This document shows, in pieces, positions 13,001 to 25,852 of a DNA stretch of 64,000 nucleotides (its first letter is position 1; every line of letters begins with the position of its first letter). A program made the translations under genes and the position numbers. The notes under the pieces were generated by a model, which was not told the DNA's origin, made no database searches, and saw only the letters and a list, made by a program, of their open reading frames with translations. Origin of the DNA: Acridotheres tristis (taxonomy: Eukaryota; Chordata; Aves; Passeriformes; Sturnidae); NCBI GenBank assembly GCA_037013685.1, contig CM072887.1:35329154-35393153 (forward strand). The letters run 5' to 3'.

Positions 13001-16000
13001 GCTAATGATCAGCTAACACCTGTTGTAGTGAAAAGCTATTTTAGTTCAACAGTCCCAAGATTAGTTATACAGACCAAAATAAACCCTTGTCATACAGTTG
13101 AGTGAATAGCTTTAGATTTTGGGAAAAATATGCTGAATGTGTGGTCTAAGCCTATTGAAATATATGGAATATTAAAGCAGTACTGGAAAATGGTACTGTG
13201 CAAATGCTGATGTCTCAGCCAGTGCAGGAAAGTAAATCTTCTCTGCTGCCACATTAATACTGTCAGGATTTCTGTCTGTCACTCTTATTTAGCTAACTGA
13301 CAGATAATTTTTTAAAACATGGTAACTTCAAGAGGCCTTAAAAAAATCACAAGAGATCACTTGATTGACTCTGTAGCATGCTGTCATGATGTTACAGCTC
13401 ACTGAAACACCAAGAGACCTAATAAACAAAAATACGGAACTTCTGCTAACGCACTTCATACAGAGTCAAGCATTGCTTTATTTTTGTTTTGTTCTTAGAG
13501 TGCAAAGGTCTTGGCATAATGTTCTAAAGACGCCATGTAGAATTTATATTAGATGCTGTTAGGCAAGAAAGTATTTAAGACCTAACCGAGTAATAACACA
13601 TTTTCCTCATGCAACACTGAAAAATAAATACTAACACAGGACTTGGAATAATGCCTGAAATATAATTAAGTTGAAGTGTATAATGCAAGTTGTCATATTT
13701 GTGAAGAAGAAGTAAATTGTCCTTGTCTTGCTAGTTTTGCCCTAACACGGTTAAATCAGTTAGTAATCTGTAACTCCAAAGACTTTGCATATTGTTCGTT
13801 TTTAAGTTCTAGTTCTCAAAGCCATATGGAAAAAAATGCTTTTGGTTGCTACCTAAAATTGCAGACTATTTCACAGAAAAAGGCAGAAATTTTAAAGACA
13901 ATTGCTCATGTGTTGATATGTATTCACTTCTAATTTGCAGGATTAGTTGATAATATTTTGATTTTTTTCTGATCCAAAATTCTGTTAGAATAGGACAGAC
14001 AGAATAGGAAGCATAGGACAGATTTCCGTGTTTAGTGAACTTGTGAAATTAAGGAGATATGTCAAGGCATATACAGCACAGGTTTTGATAATTATTAAAC
14101 ATAATCTTAGCAGTTCTTTTGACCTTGAGGAGGAAAGATGCAGTAAACTACAATGCACACTGGTGCAAGTACTCCTTCTGTTTAGATTTCTTTTAATACA
14201 AAAAAAAGCAACGAAAAACCAATCTGCAAAGTCCCTTGGCTACTTCCATGCTAGGAACTATTTTCTGCATAAATTAGACTATCTTATCTTCCTTCCTGCT
14301 AGCCACTAAACGTATCCACTGTCATAGTATTTATGGAAGCCTTGAATTCTCAAGGTATAAAAATATTATTGTCCTTGTTTGTGTTGCTCTCCAAGGACAC
14401 AATTACGCTAAATAAGGTTAGAATTTGTCAATTTGGAACAAGAATCATCTGGAGTGAAATGCTAGTGTAATTTTTTTTCTTGTTGGGCCTTCGAAAATGT
14501 GAAGGTGTTCATAACTAATAAAATGTGACTGGAGAATATAAAGCCTGATTGCTTGTGCCTAAAGCAATCTTAATGTTTCTAGAAATTATTTATCTGTTGC
14601 TGTCAAACAAATTAACAGATGCCCCAAATATGGGGTTGTTTCCACATTAGTGTGTCTTACCTAACTACTAACACATGCAATCAAATAATTCTTGTCCATA
14701 ATACTTAGGAAGGTGAGGAATTTATAGGTGCTCAAATTGCCATACTGTGTAATGGTGCAGATTCCAAAAATATTATTTGAGATTGTTGTCTGCAATGCCA
14801 ATCATTATGGATGATGGAAGCTGAAAAGAGAGGATCGTCTGAAATAATTTATTTTATCATCCTATTTGTCTGCTCCAAAATTAACCACTATTGTTTAGAA
14901 CTATCACTTACTCATGATGTTTTTTATAAATTGGAGATTGTACTGTGGATTCCATGAGTAGAAATTCTCCTGTAGTAGCAGTAAAGTCTTCAAAGGCTTG
15001 AATTTCATGTGTTGCATGTTGTTGCTACCTCTTCTAATTTACTGTCCAAGAGGAAATCTTTATTGGCTATCAGGTTTTGTTTGAATTTTGAACCTAAAGC
15101 AAAGTTGTCATGCATTAGGGTGGTACCCTGAGAGAAATGAAAAGTATTTCATATATATCTATGTATTTAGGTATAGAAGAATGGAGTTGTTTCTCTCTGA
15201 ACTTCAGATTATTCAATTTCAATAAAATGATGGTTTATGAAGACACTGGAGGAGCTCCTTTGTTAGTATGAAAAAAAAATAGCCTCTCTGAAATGACAGC
15301 ATTAAGTCTTTGTCTGGGATGAATCAGGAAAGTATTTACAGGTGTACATTTTAGTTTAAGGGTTCCATTTCAATGCAGTTACATAAAAATACATATAGAG
15401 ATTTACATACAGTAATTATATCATTATGTAACAGAGAAGATTTGTGTATAATAACAATGGAAAATAAAAAGAGGATAAGTCTTGGGGATAGCACTGAACT
15501 AAGGATAATGGTGTATCAAAGATAAAAATCTTTATTGTAATTATTGTTCAATGTTCTGCAATTCTGAATGCATTTTTAGATTTATTGGAAATTTCATTTC
15601 TGTGTATAAAGAGCGTGTATACTGTGATAACTGCAAAATAGAAACTTTAAATTTAAATATAGATACCAGGAGATAAAATAACTCATTTAGCTGGTTGCTA
15701 AGCAATTTTTTGCATTAAAATATTTATATTAATCAGCACAACAGAATTCTGCTTAAAAGCAGTCCTTTGACGCATACATTAAATCAGCTTAATCATCAAA
15801 TGCTACTTCTTGTCCAGTTAAATATGCCGATTTAGAAAGCAGTAATGAATTTGAGCTGTTTATTGATTTGAGGGTTTGTATTTGTGAGTAATTCCTCTTA
15901 ATTTGTGGTCACTAAAGTATTGGTAAACTGTTGAGTGTTGTGATAAGAATAAAAACAATACTAGGAGGAATTTGAGCTGTGTGAAACTTCAGCGTCACAT

Positions 16001-18292
16001 ATGCTAGTGATGCCATATAATCAAGTCTTCTTTTGATTCCTATTTATTTTAAAATCTTTGGGAGGGGCATGTACAGCAGAATAGGTTTGTGTACTTGATT
16101 TGAACATATTTGATCTGTTTGAGCCAACAGGAAATTTTTACATGTTCCTACTAAGCAGAGAAGCTAAAAGCGGTCATACTGACTGGCTTGTTCTATTGCC
16201 AAGCCATGGTTCTGCTGCTTAATTGTAACTAGAAATTCAGCATTTTTCTTGCCCTCTTGATACTTGTGCTTTTCACTGAAACATAAAAAGTGTACTGGTA
16301 TTGGAAACCACTTAGTCACAAATGTACTTTATTTTAACTTATAGGGTTCTAACAGAATTATTGTTTAAAGTTACAAATCTCATTTCAACCAGGTGCTGCC
16401 AGTACTACTGTAGATCATCTGTGTTTGAACTTGGTTAGTAAAAGAGTTAATATTTTAAGGACTCTTTTCAAAACTTCGATTATTTTTGCCTTCCTCTGGG
16501 CCTTGGATTGCCTTAATCTTTCTTAGGCAATTAGGAATAGTCTCATAAAGTTCATTTAGCTACTTTCCAGGGCAGAGTTTTCTGTACATACTTTTTTTTT
16601 CTAGAAATTCAAGGAGTATCTTTTATGAAATACTATTCTGTTGAAAAAACATAGATTTAATGTAAGGAAATTTTCCACAATAATGTGGCGTCTTTCAGGT
16701 TTTTCTCTAAGTTGATTAATTTTAATTTTATTTCATTTTGCCTTTTTGGTCACCAGGTTAGTGCTAGGAGAAATTTCAAAAAAATTTCAAATTAAGTAAG
16801 TGTAATTTGAGCATGACATTTTAGAAGAAAACTTGTGTTAGTTATATAGAAACTTAAGTGTCAGATTATGTGGATGAGAATAACAGGTGGAAAGCAAATT
16901 ACATTCTCCCTAATATCATACTGAATTTTTTCTCTTGTTCTTAGTCATGAATTCCATAGAAGTTTTTGCCAATTCTTTCCTGTGTACATAAAAACAAATT
17001 AAACACTTTCAAGTTAGCTTTCAGTAAAAAAGTCATTCACCAGAGATTAACAGATATATGTACAAGGAAAATGCACATTTTCCCTGTTCATGCCTCAGTC
17101 ATACTAGTGAGTATTTTTTATGTACTTACCTGACTATTGTGCAGGATATAGAATGTGGAAAAGAATGTGTTTCATTTTACAGTAAAGCACAGAATGAGTT
17201 AAAAGGTTGCCATTTTGGCTTGGGATGCGCTGAAGAAATAAGGGTTTCATGTTAATTATCTGAATGAATTAATGAAAATTGTAAAGATATACATGGTTAT
17301 ATGAAACAAGACTATTGATAAGTGGACATGAAGTAATACACATGAGTAATTTGGAAATCTTAATGTGTGTTTTTTTGGAAAAGTAAGCAACAAAGCTCCT
17401 GAAGTATGTTAACTGAAATGGATAATATAAAGGAACTAAAAAGGAATAGTTTTAATTTCTTTTCTTTAAATCCTCCCCAGTGTTCTGTGCTTGTTTGTTT
17501 GTAACTTAAAATATGTTAGTAAATAACCTGAGCTTAATCTGAACGAAGGGTCGTGTCTTTGGAGGCATGACAGAGGAACAGAGCAATCCTCAGGGTGTCT
17601 CCTGCCTGTGACTTCAGTTAAATAATTTCGCCACACCCTGGCAATTTGGCCAATAAGGAGAATATTTATGGTTCACTGATGGACTGATGTACAAATTCTT
17701 AGGAATTCCACAACTGGTTTCAATTTAAATTGCTCAGTTTGCAAGTCCATTTTCAGATGATAGCTCCATCATAGCAGTCTCAGTACTTTGCTAGGCTACT
17801 GACAGTTTATCAGTGAGCAAGCATCAGGAGTAAAAGAATAGCCTTACTGGATAGATTTATCATAAGGAAAAATTAGAAAACATTAAAATTAATTACAGCT
17901 ACAGTTAATAAGAATCATCTTTATCCGTTCTAGCTTTTCTAGTATGTCTTATATGCCTGAGTAAACTCTCCCTGAATTTCATGTCAGGAAGAATTCCTAT
18001 TAGAACTCCAACTTTTTTAAACAGGAATGGAGGAATGCAGACGAGTGGCTGTGACCAGTCTTTACCTTCTGTAAGTCGTGACTGACTGATGCAGTTATTT
18101 CTCTGTTTTCTCTGACAGAAAGTTATATGAGTGATCAGGGAGTGCTTCACACCTAGGTTAAATTCTGAATAGTGAGGCTGAATCATTCATTAATGATACC
18201 TGATTTCTGGATTTGACAGAAACCTGTGTCTGAGTTTGATCTGGGTGTCATTACTAATGTAATCTATCTATCTCACAATTCAGGTATTGCTT

Positions 18293-18486
18293 GGAATCAT
18301 AGAATGGTTTGTGTTGATAGGGACCTTAAAAGCCATGCTGCTCCAACTCTCCTGCTGTGGACAGGGACACCTTCCACTGGACCAGGTTGCTCAAAGCCCC
18401 ATCCAACCTGGCCTTGAACACATCCAGGGATAGGGCATCAATAACTTCCTTGAGCAATCTGGAACAGGTTGCCTGGAGAAGTTTTG
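18293..18486 (-). mobile_element. CR1 LINE 3' fragment with a small inverted duplication at its 5' edge
   Basis: The + strand shows the reverse complement of a CR1 end: GAATCATAGAATGGTTTG, then GACAGGGACACCTTCCACTG and CAAGCCCCATCCAACC-like sequence. At 18462-18483 the sequence flips to sense-orientation CR1 (GAACAGGTTGCCTGGAGAAG), nearly the reverse complement of the bases just before it (18443-18460). Relatively well preserved for this window. Confidence 0.88.
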
Positions 18487-21228
18487 TTCCAAGAAAAAAT
18501 TTGCCTTTTCTTCTTATGTAGTTATAGGGATACTGTAAGTGTTGTACAATAATGGACTACTTTGTTATTAGGACTTGCAGCATCATCTTGTTTCATTTGA
18601 ATGTCATATAAGGAAGATAGATTGAATGTGATATTCTGGTCTGTGTAATACTTCGGTCATCATCATCTCCTTTTTACATTCTGATATGATGGAAGAGGAT
18701 GATATTGTTTGCAGAAAAAAAATGTGTGGAAGAATTGGAGAAGTTAGTTTTCCCATGTGAAAATATCCTATTCTGTGCAAAAAATGTTGCATAGCCTTAT
18801 TTCCTTCCATTTCTTCTCACCCTGTCTAATCTTCCCGTGTTTCTCTTATTCTATTTTATTGTTCTTTCCCTAAAGTAAGAACAAAGATGACTTGTAAAGG
18901 TTCTCAATAGTGGTTTTGCTTCAGAATTATTTTGTTAATTTTCTTAGCTGCCCTTGGTGCCGTATAATGAACTTTCAAGTATGTTGACAAAACTTGCATG
19001 ATCTTGATTAAGTTGGGGTTTTTTTCCCAGATGCTTTGTTTTAACCTATAGTCCTATTAACAGAGTCTAGATTTAGCTTCAGGTGAAAATATAAAGCTTT
19101 GTATCTTATGAGAAAATACTTATTACATGGAATATTTGGACATTTGGGGTATAAGATTAAAGCTTGCTTAATAGTTATGGTTAGATGTTCTGAAACTTCT
19201 TTACAGCCTTTAAGTATAAGCATTTGTGCCCTTCATGCATGTATTATTGTGGGGTTTTTGTGGTGCTTTAAACATTATAATTGGTGATGAAAAGATGAGC
19301 ATTTGAATTCTGGCGCAGGACTGTGAGCTCTGTACAAGTATAAAATTACAAGTGCTTTTTTAAATGAAAACTAGGTCTGCTTCTCGTTGTCTTGTGCAAT
19401 TGCAATGTTTTGGGTTTTTTGTATCAATAAAACTGTTGGAAAATTTAAATTTTTCTTCTGTAATTTTACAGCAGGTGTACCTTTCATTTTATTTCATGAA
19501 TACCTTTAAAATGTAAATATGGCCTGTCATTGCTCCTGCAGAGGAGTGAAACGTAATGATCTCTGCTTGTCTTTCACCCTGTTTCTCTTCAGATTTCCTC
19601 TCCCCCTATTTGGCTTTATACACAGCTCATGCAGCGTGCTTGCTTAAATCACTGCTTTAAGGTTACCACTGATTTACAATCACCACTGATTTAGGTGGTG
19701 TGGGAGGTGCACACAGGGCTCTGGGCTGCCTGTTCTCCTCCTGCAGAGCTGGATGCTGTAGACACGGAAATTTTGTGCTCTGCCCTCCGTGGGCCAATTG
19801 CTAAGGTGAACTAGTGAGAGAGCAAGGGCTCTGCTGCTGGACAAGGACAGTAATCAGACCTGAAAATATCTTTAGGAGCATTATTAGACAAGACTTTCAG
19901 TTGTTATTGTTCTTTTGCAAAATTAATACTAGTATCTACCACCAAGTAGCACAGAAAAAAAAATCCCTTGAAGTAAAAAATTAAATAGTATGACAGAATA
20001 CTAATAGTGGAGAAAATGGGGAAAAGGGTGACCTTTCCCACAAAATAAGCTTTTAAGGTAAAGGAAAGGGTGTTTCAGTGTTTGCTGTAGCAATTCCTTA
20101 AGGTCTTTGATTTAGCAGTTACCTGTATAGCTGCTAAAACATAAATTCAGACACCAGTGTCCTGTGCTAGGAGTGCCTTGCTTGTGTTTGTCTTAAGACC
20201 AAACTAAAATAGGTATTCGTGTGAAGTTTGATGAAGCAGGAGAGAGATGAGCTCTCAGAACTAGGACATACATCGGTTAACAGATTAGTGATTATAGTTT
20301 TAAAAGGGCGCTTGAAAGTCTACAGAATAGAGTATGTTGTGATAGTGTTCCCTTAATTCCAGATCCTCAGAAGTTAGAGGAGAGTACAGAAGCCTTTGGG
20401 TGCCTCTTAATCTAATACTGAGTAGAAGTCATGAAAGAGTCGGTGCAGAGAATTCTTGGTCACAAAGGGTAGGATTAGTTGAACTGAAGGCTGTGCATGC
20501 CTTCACACTGCCTTCATTTATGCTTTCATTTGCTGTTGCCTCTCTTCCTATTGTAGTTTTGTTTGAAGGAATTTTTTTTGGATTGTTTCTTTCTGCTTCT
20601 TTTCCTTTGAAACCACTAGGGAAAACAAAGCCAGATTACAACACGACAGAAATTTGTCAGGCATTAAACACAAACCATGACCAAATTATGCTTTTTAATG
20701 CTTTGGGAGATCTTTGAGAGGAATGAATAAAACCACTGGGGCTTTTTCTCCAGTCTACAAATATCTATAGACAAATATATTTTCTCAGAGAAGATGGATC
20801 ATATTTGCAGTTTCAATAAAATAGGCAGGGAAGCTTTCCTTCTGTCTCACTTTCAAGAAATGGTATATTCTCTCTAAAACCATACCAGAAAGAATCCAGG
20901 CAGTCTGTAATTTATTAAGAGATACCAAAAGTGTATTAGCTGCATGTGTTCTGTTGGACTTTCCTGAAAATCAGTGGTTGGAGACTGGCACTAAGTTCCT
21001 GGCATCAGTGCAGCATATTCCAAGTGATAACTTAAAATTATTTTAGGAAAGCTGCTTACATAGATTATTCCATATTCCCTATGCATCTACTGAAGTAAAA
21101 AATTATTTCTGTTATTCTCAAGTCATAGCAAGTTCTAGATTAATTAATATTCTTCAGATTCTTAGCAAATTCAACATTTTTCATGTGAAAGTGCTGTTAA
21201 CATGGTTATCAGGGCACCTTGCATATGA

Positions 21229-21300
21229 CAAGAGGCCAAGAGAAAGCTGGATTTGTTCAGCCTTGAGAAGCAGGATCCCTGCAACACCTACCCAGTATGC
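21229..21300 (+). mobile_element. Short CR1 LINE fragment
   Basis: The run GAAAGCTGGATTTGTTCAGC followed by CTTGAGAAGCAGGATCC corresponds to the CR1 ORF2 3' region (typical GAGCTGGGTTTGTTCAGCCT then GGAGAAGAGAAGG). Only about 70 bp are recognisable, and it lies about 350 bp upstream of a TTC27 exon. Edges are uncertain. Confidence 0.6.
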
Positions 21301-21647
21301 ATGTGTGGAGAAGGCTGAGCCATTCAGCCCAGAATCAAATTCTCTTTTTTCCTTTGATTCTGAGTAGCCATTTTAATTTGTGTAGTTTGGTCTATGTACC
21401 ATATGGGCACATGTAAAGGTACACTGCATAGCTGAGAAGGAGGAAGTGGTTTTGAAGGCCACTTTTTATGTTGAAAATAGATTAAGGTGATTTGTACAGT
21501 CCTCAGTTCATCAAATAAGTCCTCCAGCCACATATTTGACTTTCAGAATAGGAAACAGCATTCATGCTTGAGGCCACTGTTAAAAACTTTACTGTCTTCA
21601 ATGTCTTTAAAAGTGAAGTAATGATAAAATGTTCTTTTTCTCTGCAG

Positions 21648-21761
21648 TGCTTGCTCTCCCAGCCAAAGTTCTGGGCCATTCAGACATCAGCCTTACTCCT
21701 TCGGACCAAACTGGAGAAAGGAAGCACTCGCAGAATGGAACGGGCAATGAAGCAGACTCAG
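21648..21761 (+). CDS. TTC27: TTC27 internal exon (38 codons)
   Basis: This exon encodes 38 codons beginning [20 protein letters not shown] and ending MERAMKQTQ. The remembered human protein has the same run with few conservative changes (for example V to M and R to K near the end). It is helical sequence upstream of the best-defined TPRs. The acceptor is a pyrimidine run plus TCTGCAG ending at 21647, and the donor is CAG|GTAAGA at 21762. Both flanking introns are phase 0. Reading through the donor meets a stop about 100 nt into the intron. A 22-nt AT microsatellite lies 47 nt past the donor, and a CR1 scrap lies about 350 nt upstream of the acceptor. Confidence 0.95.
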
Positions 21762-21808
21762 GTAAGACTTCTGAGCTGCCTTATTATATGTGTGTGTATA
21801 TATAGAGA

Positions 21809-21830
21809 GTATATATATATATATATATAT
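21809..21830. repeat. AT dinucleotide microsatellite
   Basis: Twenty-two bases of alternating T and A, preceded by a short GT run (21789-21797), starting 47 nt after the donor of the 21648-21761 exon. Likely length-variable. Confidence 0.9.
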
Positions 21831-24800
21831 GTATGTAATCAAATACAAACAGGCAGGAATTAGGAGCTTCTACAGTTCCTCCCTGCAAACTGTATGAGAT
21901 AATTTTCTAATTATGTCTCTAAATTAGATGCATAAACCACAAATCCTTCTGTGTGTGCTAGTCATGAGATAAGCTTATAGGTAAGTAATGAATCATCACT
22001 TTCAAAAACATGACAAGTTTTGGAAGATTTTAATTTCAATCTATTTTTGTACCTGTTTCTGACTGTGATCTGAGGAGTCTATGTAGATGTTCCTGAATGT
22101 CAAGCTGCTACTGCTATCAAATTTTTCAATATTTTTTTCTCAAGTTAATCATCTCTATAAAACACTGAGACTTGTAAATAGTCATTGATACTGTGACAAC
22201 AAGAAAACACATTTGTTAATAAAACAGCAATTTCAATTTACCATTTTGATCTGATAGTTGGTGATTAGTATTTTTATTACAAGTGTGAGGCAGTGATTAT
22301 TTAAATAATCTCAGTCCAAACAAAGATTGGCTTTTCAAATGCAAAAAAGACACATTAAAATCCTGAAATGTGTCATCTAGTTGGATTTATTTTAAAAATA
22401 AATTTTTCAAAAGAAAGGGCTATAGCCTTTATCGAGATTCTTTTAGATTCTTTTTTGCCTTCATATTACAGTTTTGTTAACCCTTTGTCATCTTTGTACA
22501 GCTAAGTCTTGTTGTCACACGTGAACAGCAGGCATTTGTGTATGTCCGTCAGGCAACGTTCTTGCTAGCTAAAATAGCAAGAAATGTAAACAATTATCAT
22601 TATGGTGCTATGTATTTAAATCCAGAAAAGCTGATGTTTCATTTAAAATCATTATGATGCATGAGTCTTTGAAGGAGAGCATTTTGGATGTGCTGCTGCA
22701 TTTTTCTTTTGCTAATGAAGACATGGAGTTGCTATAGTGGAATTTCCTGTGGTCCTTAGGAGTCTGTCAGGGAAGCCAGGATTCCAAATCTGGGAGATGT
22801 AGAATCTGACAGCACTTGGGAAGTGATCTCAGGATCCTTGATGCCCTAAGCCATAAAACAGTTGGAGTGCCTCCAATGTATTTGTCTAGTTTGATTAAAC
22901 CTGAGTACTGGAAATTGTTAGTTTGACAGTCTCATGACAGAAGTCTTCATGAAGGAGTTCTCTTAACAAGTCCATTTATCTGACTTCTTGTGCTGCAACT
23001 GCAGTAATACAAAGGATTTGATTAGCATGGGCTGTGACATATTGGGAGATGACCCCACAGTCACAGAGTCTGTGGTTTAAAATATTTCCTTTAATCTTAA
23101 TGCATTTATCTTTTCTTTCATTAAGCTTTCTAGTCATTTGGATATAATTGCATATTTGTGTTGATCTGATGGTAACAAGCTCAGTTTCTAAAAATAGTTA
23201 AAAGTTGTGTAATGATTTATATATGCTAAATTAATCAAATAACTTGGATAACTTTCCATTTAAGGTTTTCATTCCTGAATTCCATCAGATCAGAATTTTT
23301 TAAATATCAGTGTTTCTAATAGTGCTAAGAAGGAATCAGAAAAGATACCATGAATAATGTTATTTTCATACATAGCCCAAGTCATTTTTTATATATCATC
23401 TTCATGAAGATGCTGATGTATAATTTTCATTAAGATGCCAAAGAACGAATGAATTCTGCAGCTATTTATCAGTAGCAAATGGATCCCAAACCCACAGAAT
23501 TTTCATACAAATGGGTTTAATGGGTTCTTGTTTCACAATTTCATTATTTACTAGTTCAGAGTGCTGTAGAAAGATTAGTTATGGTAGATTAAGAGAGGAG
23601 GTGTAAATGTGATTGTTTGCGATATCAATCTTTTGAAGGAATTGTAAAAATTCTTGTAAAACAGCTTGAATAAGACATGGTAAACTAAATCTTCTACATT
23701 CCTTTAGGATTGTCTGAAAAGTGCCTGAGCCATTACAGGCTCTAACTTAAGAGATGCTGGCACTCTCCTGTCTTATTCTACTCTAATTTTTCTTCCTTTC
23801 CCCATTTCCACCCTCACCTACTTCTGTGCTGGATCTGCAACTGGTATGCATCTTTTAAAGTGAATATTGCTGAGTGGGCATATGGTGCTTTTTAGTCCTA
23901 ATGCAAACCTGACTACATTGCAGTTTCGTCAAAGCATTTTTCAACTACCTTTTTTTGTAGGACTGTCTGTCTGTTTGTATTATTTTAATTACTTGAAAAT
24001 GTTTTTCAGCTATCTTTTAAAGGAGGGCATATTAGTTAAAATTAACTGTCAGACTCCAAATATTAAATATATCCCTATATACTTTATGCTAAAGAGTTTT
24101 CATACATTTTTAAGTCTTTTTTTGTTTTTCTAGTTGAAAACTTCAAGAGGAATTGGAATGATAATTTTCAAAACCTTTTTCTGATTATTTTAAAAATCTG
24201 AACTACAGATAATGCAGTCTTTGGAATGATTTTTAAAATTATTATTCTGGGTACTCTGGAATGTACTTCAGCTAGTAGCTAACTGCAAGTGAGAAGGAGA
24301 TACTTTCCTTAACTTTTTCTGGATGCTGTGGGTTGTCTCTGTCTAGTTTTTGTTTAAATGGGACTTGGAACTGCAAAACTAAGGTTGAAGATTTCTAAAG
24401 CCAGTACTTTTTTCAACCATTTTTCTAAGAAAAAGAAACAGTGTTTGAAAGCTAAACTAGTTATTTTACATTCCACTAGAATATTTAGTCATGACCAGTA
24501 TAACATACAGAGAATTGCGGATCGAGGTACTGCCAACTAAAATGTGTCTCTGGATGTAGTATGATTTTCTTAAGGTTGTGAGATTGTTTTTTCTCCTTTT
24601 GGGTGACAGTCCAGGAGGGTGAGAAATACTAGGGTGGAAAGAAAAGTGGGAGGGAGAAAACAGGAACAAAACGGGGGTAGGTTTTTGATAAAACTAGAAA
24701 CCTGCTATTGCTCTATCAGTTTGGGTGTCTTCACCTACCTTTTATTGAAGGAAAGTAATTCAGAAACTATTAATAGTGGAAGATGGGTTGGACTAAGCTG

Positions 24801-24920
24801 TTAAGCCACAAATTACTACTGAAAGTGCAGTCAGAGCTTAAGTAACACGATGGGAGAGAAAAACCAGGAATTTTGAGTGGTCTAGGAGCTATGAAAAAAT
24901 AAGAAAAGTGAGGGATGATT

Positions 24921-24935
24921 AAAAAAAAAAAAAAA
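24921..24935. repeat. A15 homopolymer
   Basis: Fifteen consecutive A on the + strand. No retroposed sequence is recognised immediately upstream, so it is treated as simple repeat. Confidence 0.9.
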
Positions 24936-25808
24936 GGAAGAAAAATACCCACCCATGACCAAACCAGTTCAAAACACATAGTTCATTCCACTGTAGTTTC
25001 TTGATACATGAAATAGGTTTACCTTCCATTTCAGTGGATTTGAAAATAGGTTTAAGAATGAAGCAAAATGAATTAAAATGCCATCCTTTGTGCCAAGGAT
25101 GGTGGGGTAGGAATAAGACCATCATTTACTGCTGTATTATGCCAGCAGTGAAAGAGGTGAAGCTGCCATGTGCCTGGTACTCCAGCAGCCTGCTCAGCTT
25201 TATCTTACCTGGGATATATCCCACGTGTATGCTACCCTAACCTGGGTGGCTACACTGGCTGCCTCTACATTTGTAGCTTTTGTCAGCTTGTTATGGGCCC
25301 CTTTTCTGACTGTGTTTTCTGCTGCTCGTTACACCTGGTGACAGCATGCCTGCAAGCTGATGGCTCGGCTTTCCTAGCACGTCGTACAACATACACACCA
25401 TTTCATACGGTTCCCTCCTGCTTGCTTTTCTTGGCAGTAAAGGAATTTGCCTGTTGGGGCAGAGAAATGTGTCTTGAAAAGGGTGTTTTAATAAGACTTC
25501 AGGAGAGCTGTGAGCAGACTAGCAATGTTATAGGCTAATCGTTATGCCTAAGATTGAAAGGTCACATGAGATCTCGTTTTATATCCTTAGTCATACACAG
25601 ATGTATGTGGTTGGGAATTCTGTCAACTGCCCTTTACTTTGCACTTAAATAATACTTCAGAGTGTCATTTTCTCCAGAAACTAATGCTTTTCTGTGTGTA
25701 TAAAAAAGGAAATTTTTTTGTTTAAATTGTTCTTACTAAAGAAACATGCTAGTTAGTGTTCAGTTCTTTCAAATCTGAAAAAAAATTATGTGCGTCTGTA
25801 AAAAGGAA

Positions 25809-25852
25809 AGGCTAATAGAGATCTAACAGAAGGCTGATAGAGATCTAACAGA
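25809..25852. repeat. 22-bp tandem duplication
   Basis: Two adjacent 22-bp units (25809-25830 and 25831-25852) share the core TAGAGATCTAACAGA and differ at one base (AGGCTAATAG versus AGGCTGATAG). Confidence 0.92.

Larger units (their letters stand above)
1..21647 (+). other. TTC27: TTC27 intron (3' part), 5' boundary outside window
   Basis: No exon of TTC27 preceding the 21648 exon could be recognised here. The expected upstream protein (the stretch before [12 protein letters not shown]) has no visible match on the + strand. The stretch is AT-rich, with many short chance open frames, CR1 fragments at 6836-7068, 18293-18486 and 21229-21300, a T13 run at 3566-3578, a pyrimidine-rich tract near 3651-3680 and a hairpin at 5474-5508. 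It ends in the acceptor TTCTTTTTCTCTGCAG at 21647. It may be one very long intron, or a small diverged exon may have been missed. Confidence 0.75.

Noticed and set aside
25170..25538. 122-codon + strand open frame as a gene
   Set aside because: It is intronic to TTC27, with no recognisable domain, promoter or splice context; kept only as a compositional oddity.
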